Source of the DNA: Enoplolaimus lenunculus
Lineage: Eukaryota; Nematoda; Enoplea; Enoplida; Thoracostomopsidae
Assembly (NCBI GenBank): GCA_030248215.1
Contig: JASANG010000097.1
Coordinates: forward strand, 124,001 to 188,000
Length of the DNA: 64,000 bases
Direction: 5' to 3'
Position numbers and translations under genes: made by a program. Shown here piece after piece: positions 23,123 through 36,200 of the stretch. The notes beneath the pieces were generated by a model, which was not told the origin of the DNA, did no database searches, and saw only the letters and a program-made list of their open reading frames with translations. The first letter of the stretch is position 1. Every line of letters begins with the position of its first letter.

Positions 23123-26100
23123 ATGGGCAGCTTTATAGCTTTTCGTGTTGTAAGTTGCCACAGTTACCTTCCTGAACCCAGTAATATATGTATAAAGAGG
23201 AGCTTCGTTATACATAAATTATTTGTTTAGCTGGGGAACTGGTCAATAACAAGTAGTGATTTTATCTATTAATTATCCAACTGAAAGCAATACATATGTT
23301 ACGCATTAGATGAAGCGGCGGATTGATGAGTAAATGTGACCTTGATAAGTATAAAAGAACAGAATGCCCCAAACAGCAATTTGCCCCAGTTGGCAACTGG
23401 GACGTCCCAAACGACAATTGTTTTTCCGGGCAGCCCAAGCAACTACTGGAGTGCAAAATGATTGTGATTGGTTATTATCGTTTGGGAGTTACAGTTGCCA
23501 ACTGAACCAAATAGCTGTTTGGGGCACGACATATATATTGTTTGTTTTGTTTTTAGGTATATGCCTTACTCTTTGTTGCTCATTTAGCAGTTGTAGCTAC
23601 TTCGCACCTGGAACGCGTTGATGACGCCAAAGAGTTTAAGAAATTGCTTCGGACCAAAAACAACGTACTGGTAGCATTTGTCGTCGGAGGTGAGTATGTA
23701 AAAGTTATCCGTGGAGGGACAAATGTTCGTTGCTTGATGAGGGAGCTTGCAACTTAGCCAAACTTTTCGATTTGCCTCTTCTTGTTTCGATCCAAAAATC
23801 AATACGGTTCTTATACGAATTGTTACATTAAACAAGATTGAAATTGAATGCAGTGCCATACGCTAGAAATTAAATTTGATAGCAGTGGCATTGTTTGCAG
23901 TGCCTTGTCTGTACGGGAAATATGAAAGAATCAAAGCACGTGCAACTTTTTGCAGGAAGAACTTGCATTTGCCAATTTGGTCACAAAACAGGTTTAAAGT
24001 TCTGGCAACTGCAAATTATTGACTGTAATTCATTCTATTAATCTTATTTCGCACGTTTCACCGCAGTTGCACATCGCTCGAATTTCTGACACCTGCAATT
24101 TGATTAGCCAATTTTGACTTTTTTAATTTATCCAAGAAGCCTGATTTAATTCAAATTTTAAACTTGTTTGACGTTACAAAGTTTACGGCTATGGTGGCGG
24201 TAAAAGTTTTCATTTTAGGCTCGAAATAGAAATTGTATCGGCATGAATGCGTTTTAAAGACAAAACTTTCGAGTGCAACTTTCTATACGCGTGAATGTTT
24301 CTTGCAGCTGATATTTTTAGTTGAAGTTTTTTTCAAAAATTTATTCGATGAACCTGTTGTTGCTACTTATTCATGACGAACACGAATATACGCCAAGAAT
24401 TTATTCATTGGTATGAATAGCCTTTCATGCTGATTTTATTTATCATTGGCTAAACTGATAATTTACAGCTTTTTTTGATAGTTAATTATTGCAGGTTACA
24501 GTCGTCTGCAAATTATTTTTATATAAATTTGTCAAAACTCAGAATGAACGTGATATTTCCTTACAAATGCTTGCAACTGCAAGCATTTCGTGCAAGTTGT
24601 AACTGTTAGTTCTCGCTACAAAAACGTGCCAGTGTGAATAGTGCTTAACAACGATATTTGTAATTTGTGGTTTGTTTGCTGTAGAAAGTGAAGCGAGGAA
24701 ACACATATCGTTGTTTTCTAATGTTGCGACTTCTGTTTATGGACAGGGAACACTTGTTCTTGTCGATTGTAGGTTAGTTTATTTGGGAGGTACGGGTGAA
24801 GCTATACGTACGTATTGGGTGTATGAATATTACGGTCACATAACTTATTATTGACACAACCAACGACATCTGAACAAACGCAGTTAGAACATTGCTTTTT
24901 AGACCTACAAGCAAATCTACGTTTTTCGCAAAACCGACGAACTTTTGTTGCCGCTCTGGGTGCCAGTGGGATCAAAAATACTGGAGTGCAACCAGAAATC
25001 AAAAATACGTAGTGGTGAAATTTCCTAATAAAACCTCGATAGTGAATAATTAATGTTTCCAACATTATTATTTTTTAGGATTTTTAGCTTAAAAATCTAC
25101 CACCATGTGACCTTTTTGAACATTTGTCGTCAACATCTTACTGCTTGAATTGAAGTTTAAACTGTTTTTATGAAATTCTGTAAAAAGTTTTTAGAATTTT
25201 CTAGCGTCGAGGTCTTGCTTTGAAGATTATTTTTTTAAACACAAATTTATCAACAACGAAAATACGGAACTGTCCGGTGTAAAAGACCAGATTGGATATC
25301 GGAGGCTGTAGTTAAAAATATATAGTTTTCCTAACGGAACTGGTATTCCAGTATGTAATGTCTGTCAGTTATAACCCTGCCTAGGGATTGTTGCTATTTC
25401 TTTCGCAGGCTGCCGCTCTGTGTATCTGGCTTCTCCACAGCTTTAAAATTTCCGCCAGGGGGGGGCGTTTCCTGGGGGCCCCCAGGAGTTTCCTGGGGGC
25501 AGCTAATTTTGCTGGGGGGCAGATTTCCTGGGCCCCCCAGATGATCTGGGGGGCAGGCTCAAAATTTTGCAAGCCGACTTTTTGGACCATTTTTTATTCT
25601 AGATCGTGTTTCCAGCTCAACTGAAGATTACTCATCGCTCAACATGACAAAAATTCCCCGCAAACGCTAATAACAATAATTTTAACTAATATTACTGACA
25701 ACTTTACCAGAAGTTGAAAGAAGCACAATTATATAAAATATAGATAATCTATAATTGAAACTGTGATTAACATATATTTTATATATTAGTCACAGCTTCA
25801 GTTTATCATAAGGCTCAGGCGGGTTGAACTTGTTGCTGCAAGGTACTTTCGAATGCTGTATGCCAGGGTGCAACCGGAATTCCGGTTCCGGTTCCGGCAT
25901 TTTTCACCCCCCGTCCCGTCCCGAATCCCTTTCGAAAAAATTCCGGTGTTATAATTTGGCCGTTTTCTTAACTTTGCTAATTTTTAAGAATCTCTTTTGA
26001 AAGCCACTTGTACTCCGAATATAAGCCATTGATGGTGGATTTCACTTCAGTCGATGATGAAAATCTAAAATACAACAAATAAAATAAATACCTATGTTCG

Positions 26101-27245
26101 ACTAAGGTTATTTCACAAATAATAAAGCAAAAAATAAGATTAAAATGAAATTTTTGGTGAAATGCATTTTTCACTTTCCGGTTCCGGGTCCGGTAAAATT
26201 TTCAAATTCCGGTTCCGGTTCCGGTTCCGGTAAATTGTAATTCCGGTTGCACCCTGCTGTATGCCCTGAAACGGTCTTTATATAATTGTGCTTTTTTCAG
26301 TTCATTATTGAATTGTACTAGTTACTACCGGTATTTGTAACGCTGTTAAAAATTATGAGTACTCAGCGTAATATAAAATCACATTTTGCCGAATGTCCAC
26401 CTCAAAAAAAGTCCAGGTCTTTATGTTTTAACATTGAAATTTTTGGCTTTGAAAAGCCATGGGGGCCCCCCAGCAAAAAATTAATTTGCTGGGAGCGGCC
26501 GAAAATTCGCCGGGGGGCCCTCTCCTGGGGGCGGCAAAATTTTCGCCTGGGGAAAATGAAAATTTCGAAAAGTGCTGGGGCCCCCCGCCCCCCCCCCGCT
26601 GTGGAGAAGCCAGTGTATTGGTATTATATAGTTTCTCTGTGTTTTAGCACCGATGACGGTCGAAAGCTGTGCAAAAAGTTCAAAGTTAACCCGAGTTCTA
26701 TGATATTGAAGCATTATCAGTAAGCACACAAATGTTTTTGCATGCATTTCATTTGACGCAGAAAATAATGCAGTTACGCATACCTACCGATTGTAAAAAG
26801 GTCTGCGTAGGTATAATTTGATAACATTCCTGCAATGAACGGTTCATACCGAATTGCGTTTTACTCGCTAACCCGACCTTTATAAGTACCTAATCAGCGT
26901 TTTTAGTATAGTATCCGTTAAAACAATTGACTACCATGATTGTTGCTAACTAAGTTCCTTGTTTCTTGAAATAATTTTACTATCATTTCGAACAGAAGAA
27001 AACGGATATCCAACAGAGCTAAATACCGGAGCAAGAAGTAGTTTTTTACCGAACCGGATATCGGGTTGCATTTTAGTTCCTACAAAATTTATTGCTCGTA
27101 TTTTAGTAATGGAGAATTCAACAAAGACTACGATCGAAAAATGACCGCGGATAGCTTGGCAAACTTTATGCTTGATCCAACTGGAGATATTCCGTGGCGA
27201 GAGGACGAATCTGCGAAAGATATTGTTCATTTGGAGACTACTGAT
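23123..27245 (+). CDS. PDI gene: signal peptide and N-terminal non-catalytic domain
   Basis: Exons 23123-23149, 23557-23689, 24685-24772, 26648-26719 and 27107-27245, about residues 1-153. The start was chosen because ATGGGCAGC opens a nine-codon exon ending in a strong GTAAGT donor at phase 0, which joins the hydrophobic stretch of exon 2; an in-frame TAG lies just before exon 2. The region lacks a CxxC and matches human PDIA5 at KKLLRTKNNVLV, KLCKKFKV and the linker DESAKDIVHL. Exon 1 is the least certain. Confidence 0.82.
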
Positions 27246-30200
27246 GTGAGTCATGATATTTTCATCGTAAAACAATGGATCATGGATTTCACAAAAATTT
27301 AAATGGGTATTTTGGTGGGTTTTGAATTTCAGTGGGGTTTTTAAAAAGTTAGTGGAACTATTACGTACTTCGCCCAAAACTATCCAATGGCCTTTTAACG
27401 GGAGAAATCGCATTTGTAGAGAAATACAGTTTTGAGGACATAGAATTAAAGAGTTTCATGATCTATTTGTTATTCAAAGTTGCACAGAATCCTCAATTTG
27501 ACCGAGTCCGAATCCATTGTTAGTTTGCCGAATTCGATTCCGAGCATTGCATTTTGCAAGCTTCCGGTATGTCCATAATTTGTTTCAGAATACCAATGCA
27601 ATGCAAGCCGCATAACTTATTTATAAACGTTGATACTGGTAATTCTTCACACATTAGCGACCTGCAAATTTAGTAACATTTATTATTCCAGCAATTCTAC
27701 TTTTTTGCAAACAGCAAATATTTCGTACCCGACCTAATTTTTGAGATTTGTGACCTGAAACAATAAATATTGATTTATATAACAAGTTATTTATAATTTT
27801 ATTGTTTCCACCCTGCATTTGTTATGCAACCAGTCTAAAACTAAACAGGTAAAAATTGTTTTTATTTGATCTTAATATTATTTTTAATAAGCGGTTTAAA
27901 GACTCTTTAAAATTTCAGGATTTCTCAAAACTAATCAGAAAAGAAAAAGGTGGAACTCTTGTGATGTTTTATGCGCCGTGTGAGTTTGTGTGTATCTTTA
28001 CATGCTTCTTACTTAGATGTTCATATTTTACTGTTATGTTTGAATTGAAGTTTAAATTAATTTTTGGAAAGAGAACACGTAATTTCCAGGGTGCGACCGG
28101 ATATGTGGCTCCGGCAAAAAATCAACATCTGGCTCAGGTGTTTTAACTTGCTGGGTGTTTTTTAAAAAAGTTCAAAAAATTGAAACCATCATCATTTGTG
28201 TTTATACCTACTACCATGGAACTGGTTGACTTAGTTTTATATATTTTTCATGTCATACAGGTCATTTAAATGTTTGCATGTGACCGTGTACGCTCATTCG
28301 AACGCAACGCTATAAAAACATAAAATAGTGGGACAAGATCGTTGTGAAGTTTATGGTGCAAAGCCGAACTGGATTATACTGGAATCAGAATCGGAACAGC
28401 AAAATAATACTGTAATCGGAATCGGAACCGGAATCGGAACTGCAAATTTTGTGACTATACAGGTAGTTTGTATTAACAAGTATAATATTAATTTAACGTG
28501 TTTGTTGACTGGTAACAATTCTCGAAAATCTCACATGAACAAATTGACAATCAGTTATTGGCTCTGTAAAGCTAAACTGCAATCAATTATTGATAAGTAA
28601 AGTTATCGAAAACAATTTAATAAAATCTGGAAATTCCGATTCCGATTGATTGCGCAATCGGAATCGGGATCGGAACTCGTTTTGAATCGGAATTCCGATT
28701 GCACCCGGTGGCAGGTGTTAAGTTTTGTGACTTAAACACTTTGATTAGATTATCCAGCTGCGTCATTTTTTTGGTATCCGGTCAAACACTGGTAATTACG
28801 GGTTATGTTGATGCTAAGTTGTGATTGAAGTGTACATATTTTAGTATTTTTGAGCAATTATATACTTTAAGGGTGCGGACATTGTAAACGGATGAAACCA
28901 GATTTCGCTGCTGCTGCAACTGAAGCTAAAGGAAAGCATGTAACCTAGTTTTGCTGATTTATTTACCTGAAATTCACTATCTTTCAGTCAACGGTTGTTC
29001 ATATATCAAGTTACCATTTACCGAAGCCGGATTATACATTTTCACCAGAAACCAAGTGTCAAGTGGATAGCCTTTTGAAATATAGCAGAATTGTGGATAT
29101 TGTTTTGCACTACTTGTGAAGCGAAGCTGCCTTTGTGCCTGCAAAATTAGCTTAGTACCAAGTGTTCTAAATCTTGATCTCAAGCCGAGTAGGAATAAGA
29201 TTTAACTCGAGCTGGACACATATTTTTTGTCAAAAATGTAAGCGAGAACTGAGTATCAGATCGTTTCATTCTCACCATTTGTGAGTGTACTGAATTATAA
29301 CTGTATTTCAGGTACTTGCTGCAATTGACGCATCAAAACCAATGAACAGTGAACTTGCAAAAGCACTGAATGTTACGGGTTATCCAACGTTGCTTTATTT
29401 TAGGTAACAAGCTTTCAGTTATAGTTTCGACTATTCAGCCTGCTTTGCGCAATGCCCAAAGTTTACAAATGCGCAACAATCTACATGCATGCAGGGTTTC
29501 TTTTCACGGAACAACCACTTTTCTGTTCTACGAAAAGATTTTAAACAAATTAATGCTGAGGCGTTACCCAAAATACGTATGTGGGGCATTTAACCTTTAG
29601 TTATATAAATGTAACTGGTTGCACTTATTGATTTCTTTGTTTGCAGCCTGACATACAATTAAACAGAATTACGGAAGTTTCTGTTTAAAGTAGCATAGTT
29701 CTTTTGTACTTTAATGATGATAGAAAATGTTCTTTCTCGCGCAGCACTGATCTGTTTCTTGGACCCGTTTATGTACTTTGTCAATGTGAAATTTTGGCAC
29801 ATACATAAACAAGTTGTTTCGCTGTATTGTGTTCAGATCAATATTTTGCAGAGCGAGTGCGTTTTTGTTTCCGTACGGTGGAAAGAATAATGAGAAAGCA
29901 TCAATATTGGAATGGCTTGAATCGTAAGTTTGACAATGTTCGTTAGACCGTATTTGTTAAACTGATATAATTAGAACTCTGCCGGTGCAGTCAGTTTGAA
30001 TAGGTATAAATTCTTTTTAAATCATGCACACATGCTTTGAAGTGACTAAGCATTTCAGTGTTATTTAGCGCAGCGCAGTTTTAATAATACCGCACACACT
30101 TCATGGGGAACCAGGATAACAACAGATTCGGATTCGGCTAAAATTTGTGGTTTAGAAAAAACCGAATCCAACAATGTTCGGCAAAATGTTTTTTTTTCAT

Positions 30201-33200
30201 TTTTAAGCATTAAAAATTTTAAATAACTTGTTATATGAATGGATATTTTTGTTTCAAGTCACAAATCTCAGAACTGGGGTCCGGCATGAGATTATATTAA
30301 CGCTTAGAAGTTATGCGGCTGACATTGCGTTTGTCAGTCTAGGTTGGAACTAAGGGACATCAGACCTTTTACTAAGCAGCTGAAAAAGCGGGCCTCCGGA
30401 CCGGGGATCGAACTGTCAGCCTATGGATCCTTAAGCGAGCACTCTACCACTGTGCCACGTTGCCAGCCTCTCCAACTGCATTTTTCGTCGACTATATGTA
30501 TCGACTGTACAACACAATGTGCATTGCATTTATTGCATATGCACCAGGACAAGCATGTTTCACATGCGTACATGCCCTTATTTTCAACAAGGTCGTCCCT
30601 TGAAGCACCCAGGTTTTAATTGTTTCATTTCTCTATTTTTCAGTCCACATGCGCCTACAGAACCAGAAAAAGAAAAAGAATGGGCCGACGAAAAATCAGA
30701 CGTTGTACATTTAACAGATGAAACATTTGCTATGACAGTAATAGAAAATCCGTCTGTTCTTGTGATGTTTTATGCGCCGTGTAAGCTGTTTCTTGCTACC
30801 AGAAATCTGGGCTTTTGTGTATTTTGCCCCACACGTAATGGCTGGATCAGTTGATAAGGTTCGAAGTTAGACTTAAGGATAAAGTTTGGCCTTTGGCGTA
30901 AGCTTAAAGTTAAACTTAGGGGTTTCTCTTCTATCAAATTAACACTGGCCCGGGGGAGTAAACAACCGAATTTCATTCAATCTTAATTTGTATAATAACG
31001 CCTCTTTTTGCAGAACTAATGCATCCGCAAAGTTGATATATTCGTCCCTTGTTAATTGTACGGGCCCGTCCATTGGGAGGTAAGAGTATACTTACGGTTA
31101 GTGGGCAAGAATTTATAGGTAACATGGCCATAATTTTGTTAATTTAATAACTGTTTAATTTAGGGTGTGGTCATTGTAAAGCAATGAAACCAGATTATGT
31201 GGCGGCTGCAGCAACACTCAAAACGGACGCGATACCTGGAGTGCTTGCTGCTGTTGATGCTACAAAGAACAGTAATTTACAGAAACAGTTTAAAATTGAA
31301 GGTCAGTAAATGCGTACGTATACGAACGCTGGAAAGAGATTACTTTAGTTGTGGTTTGTTTTAAATCCGAGGACCGCTTGGCGCATAAGCATAAATATCA
31401 GTTCAGTAGTATAAAATATATATTAGGCTCTTAGACACTAACTACAAGCTAATAAAAATTTAATAGTAAGCAACTAACAATAAGTAGTGTTCTTTCGTGT
31501 TTCTAAAACAAAATTAGATAAACAATAAAGAATTTAGCACGCGTCAGCGACATTGGTATACCAAATATGTGTAATTCATATTACACGTATTTCTTTGTCT
31601 TTTTGTACCTTTTTTCAGGATTTCCCACAGTTAAATACTTTAAGGACGGTGAATTTGCATTTGATTTACAAGTTCGAGACACGAATGGTATTGTTGAATT
31701 TATGAAAGAGTAAGCCACCCTAACCATTGTTCAATTATTATTTACACAAACAAACGAAGTCTCTTAGTTCCTCTTGTTAAGTACTTATGGGATAAGTTAA
31801 AACCCATACGTTTCTTTAAATATATGAAGCTTGAAACATTCTGTAGTTGTTGATTTTGCCCATCATATAACAATGTAACCATTTGAGCCGCTATACGAAT
31901 TAAATTTTGTATTTTACTATCGAGATTAAATTTATTGGCTCACGTTAAGTTTAAGGGCCTGCCCACTAAGCCTCGTCCCAAGCCTTAACATTAGCCTAAT
32001 AATTATAAGCTTAAGCATCCCAGTCTCTAAATCTCACTGTCTGCCAGTGGGCAGACCACTATACTTAACACGGATCAGTTTATTACATAATTTCAAACAA
32101 TGTTTGATTTTAGCCCAAAAAAACCTGCTCCGCCAACTGTTGAGCCAGATTGGTCAGAACTTGATTCGGACGTAATTCATTTGACAGACGAAAGTATGAA
32201 AACCGAAATGAAAAAGCACAAACACGCGCTAGTGATGTTTTATGCCCCTTGTAAGTGTTTGTTTATTTTACTCTAGCAGATAACACTAAGTTTATAGAAT
32301 TGATTTTAGGAATGATACTGTCAAGTCTTGTAGCTTTCGAACCAGTGAATGGAGAAGTTATAAATTCAGCACTGTCCTTAGAGAATTATATTATCAAATG
32401 CATGTAGCACATATCTCCAGTTGGTGATAAGCTTTATGAGTTTTAATTGTTGGCATTTGATTGATTCTACGCGGGAGTCTCGTTTGACGTTTTAGCTGCG
32501 GTCATTCGGTTGTTTGAAAATCTTTTGATAACAACTGTTAATAGGTGCAAGACACATTTGAGAATGCGGACCTTTTTCTCACTTGGATCCTACAACTGTA
32601 TCAATTTTCAGATTTGCAATTACATGGCTTCGTCATTTTGACAATCTTTTAATAGCTGTAGGAAGGTGCGATGCGCATTTGAAAATATGGGCCAAGAAAT
32701 GGACAAAATTTATCTTTTTTCTGTTAACGCTGTATTAAAGCCTGTGTAGGGCCGCTGGCTAATGTGTGCAAATTTCCTTTGTTGAAAAACGGTGTTAGCG
32801 GCAAGCACCAGGGTATAATTCTTGCATTCAAATATGAATTATCTCAGGGTGTGGTCATTGCAAAAAAGCGAAACCTCATTTTGAAAGCGCCGCAGCAAAG
32901 TTTGCTGATGAACGAAAGGTTAGTTGTATTGCATTAATGGTAATGATTCAATAATCGTTTAGTGTGTTAGAAACTCTGGCGGTCCCAAATGTGTTTTTCA
33001 ATTTGAAACACACATTTGGGATCGCCTTAATAATGGCTGGGTTTCTGAAACCTTTGAAGTGAATACTTTAGTTGCTGAATAAAGTAGATGTACTACAGAT
33101 AAACTGTTCAAGCATGCTTACCTTGGTGTAACTGAAATTGTATAATACCAGTCGTAGTGCGACTACATTTATTGAGCGAAGCTCGAACACACGTAAGCAA

Positions 33201-36200
33201 TTAAGGTAGTATGCAAATTAGTTATTTGCTAACTATTCATTTATCGGTTTTGAAGGTTTGTAAGCAATTTTCTCAGATTCCTTGCACCCAAAAACCCTTC
33301 GCCACCCTAATAATTATTGGAATAATTTAAAAACTCCTAATTTTGTTTCGTCAATTAAGCAAGTATGCAAATTATCTATTATCTAACAGATTCCTCGCAC
33401 CCGAAAACCCATTATTGCTGAAATTAGATTGCTTGTAACCCTAATAATTAGTGAAACATTGTAAAAACGCCTAATTTAGGCTTATCAATTCTGCTTATAT
33501 GCAAATCATCTATTAGCTAACTACTCAATTATCGATTTTAGACGTTTGTAAACAATTTATTTTAGTTTCCTCGCACCAAAAAGCCTCAAAACCAAAAAAA
33601 AAAACAAAAAACAAAGTCATTGAGCAATATGCAAATTAGTTATTTGCCAACTATTCAATTATCGGTTTTGGATGTTTGTAAACAATTTATTTAAATTCCT
33701 CGCACCTAAACACCCATTAGTCCTGAAATTATATTGCTTTTAACCTTAATAATTAGTAAAATATTACAAAAAGTCCTAATTTAGGCTTATAAACTATGCT
33801 AATATGTAAATTATCTATTAGCTAACTGCTCAATTATTTGTTTTGGACGTTTGTATACAGTCTACTCAGATTTCTCGCACCCAAAAACCCTTTAATGCTA
33901 AAATTAGATTGCTTCTAACTGTAATAATTAGTGAAATATTGTGGAAAGTCCTAATTTAGGCTTAATTAATTATGCAAATTAGCCTGTAGCTATTAAACGG
34001 CTTAAAATTTTAAAACCCAATGCGAGGTTAACACCCCAGGATAATTGGCTTTCAAACAAAAAAGTTTATCAAAATCGGTTCAGCTCTTCCTGAGATTCTC
34101 TTCGGACGGACAGACGGACGGACGGACATCCACCTTTCGACCCCCAAGTACAAAACATAAAACGCTTCGCGAAATTCCGAGCTTCGCTCAAGAAAGAAAA
34201 ACTGTTACTTTCTTTTTATGACAATGACTCACAATTCGCGTGTATCTGTTTTTGATCGAAAAGTTAAGTATTTACTTAAGTCGGCTGAATAAATACTTAA
34301 GTAAGATTTCAGAAACCCAGCCAATATTTTTGAAATTACATTTTATATATTTTCGATTAGTCTTAACATAATGTATGACAGTGACTCACAATGTTAAATA
34401 ATTCCAACAAAACTTATCCGACACCTTCTTTCTTTTTTTTTGATTTCAGGTTATGTTCGCTGCAGTAGATTGCACAAAACATGAATCTCTTTGTAGTCAG
34501 TACAGTGTCACCGGATTTCCAACAATCAAATATTTTTTGTACGCGAAAAACGAAGAAAAATATGCTGGTGAACGAGAGGTGCGAAATATAAGTCATTGCA
34601 AGTTTGTTTTTAACCTGAAAGTCTACGTAAATTAAAAGGATTTGGAAGTTAATTTAGACAGAAATTCTTATTCGTTGTCGAAATTCGTTTTTGTTTATGC
34701 AAAAATTATCAAAAATTACAAGGTTTATTCGCTGAGCGTATCCGAGCAGTTAAAACGGATATTCGTTCGGTTTTGTACTGTTTAAATGCTGGTTCTATTG
34801 TTTCCGTATTTCAATTTTAGCCGCATAATGTCAAAAAATGTTAAATTTGTTTTATTTTTGTATTCTCTTGCACTTGTTGTACGACTCAGTTTTTATTTGT
34901 AGGAAAAAGATTTTGTGGATTTTATTACAAAAAAGATGGACGCCTTACGCATAAAGTGAGCATTTAAGTGAATCCTTTCGTAATATTCTGTTCAATATTT
35001 GTAAGTAATTTTATGAGTATTGGCTTTTTGACTTAGCTATCGATCCAAATCTTTCAGATTCCTTAATTGTGGAGCACTCTAAACTAACTATGCTACAAAT
35101 ACATTTACAAATGCATTCACTTTAGAGTTAGTAGTATCAGCTTTTAAATTCTTCGCTTTTGATTTAAATGTATTTTTAAAAACTTAGATTTCTGGTTCCG
35201 ATGTCTGAAAACTAAGAGCAGGAACAGAAATCGAATTTTTGCAGAAATTTTTTGTGAAAAAACATAACTTAACCCAATATTGCTGAAAAAATTGCAAGTG
35301 TAAGTTTCCACTGTAAGAAAAATTCACACGAAAAGAAGGTTTTATTCGAAATTTCTTGACATGAAACGGCTTTCAAAGCGTACAATTTCTGTTCAGTACT
35401 TAGTATATGCAAAACGTGTGCAGTCATCCATATTTCAATTAATTCAAGTTTCTTGAATACATTCAAAATGACTCAATTAGTTGAGTAGCTCCTAACAAAT
35501 TGTCTTCCGATTGCCCAATCAAAATGCAAGTGAAAGAAATTCAAGCGACTTGAAGCTGCGTTTAACGCGCGTATTGAATTTAATAGCATCAATTCCAATG
35601 AATAATTTGCATCTGCAAGAACTTCAAAGCTGTTATACAAACAAACTTGCGCATGCAAGTTGTACGTGCAAGTTATTGCTGTAATGACTTGCACGTGTGA
35701 ATGGGGCTTAGCACGAGTCTACTATAGCAAGAGATTATAGATTTGAAGCGGGATTCAAGAACTTATTATATAGATTTTTTATTGTTTTATTCAAACGAAT
35801 AGGTTATCATCGATCAAAGTTGACAAAAATTTTAGCAACTGTTACAAAAATATTGCTTTTTAGGGATGATGATCAAGGCACTGGAAAGACAAAGACACAA
35901 AAACCAGACGTAGAATGGGACGATGCAGTAGTGCAGCTAACATCAGATACGTTCGAACCGTTTCTGTCAAATGCGCCACTTGCACTAGTGATGTTTTACG
36001 CACCGTGGTGTGGTCACTGTAAACGTGCAAAACCGGCGTTCAACGACGCCGCGCGAGGAGTCTCAGGTCAAGCAGGGGCTACCCCTGGTGCAACCAATAC
36101 GATGGCGGCTGTTGATTGCACTACTGATAAAGGTAAATCTGAATGGTAAATGGACAATGGGATTGTTTTCTTTGTGGGGAAGCGGCCTACTATGACGCCA

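Noticed and set aside
25388-25624. ORFs on both strands with GAP/GGG-rich peptides
   Set aside because: Produced by the palindromic G/C blocks of the TGTAT element.
26946-27413. 155-codon minus-strand ORF
   Set aside because: It overlaps the PDI exon 27107-27245 on the opposite strand and resembles no protein; an antisense shadow.
33144-34191. CRISPR-like repeated array
   Set aside because: Units are long, diverged and inside a foldback transposon in a eukaryotic intron.
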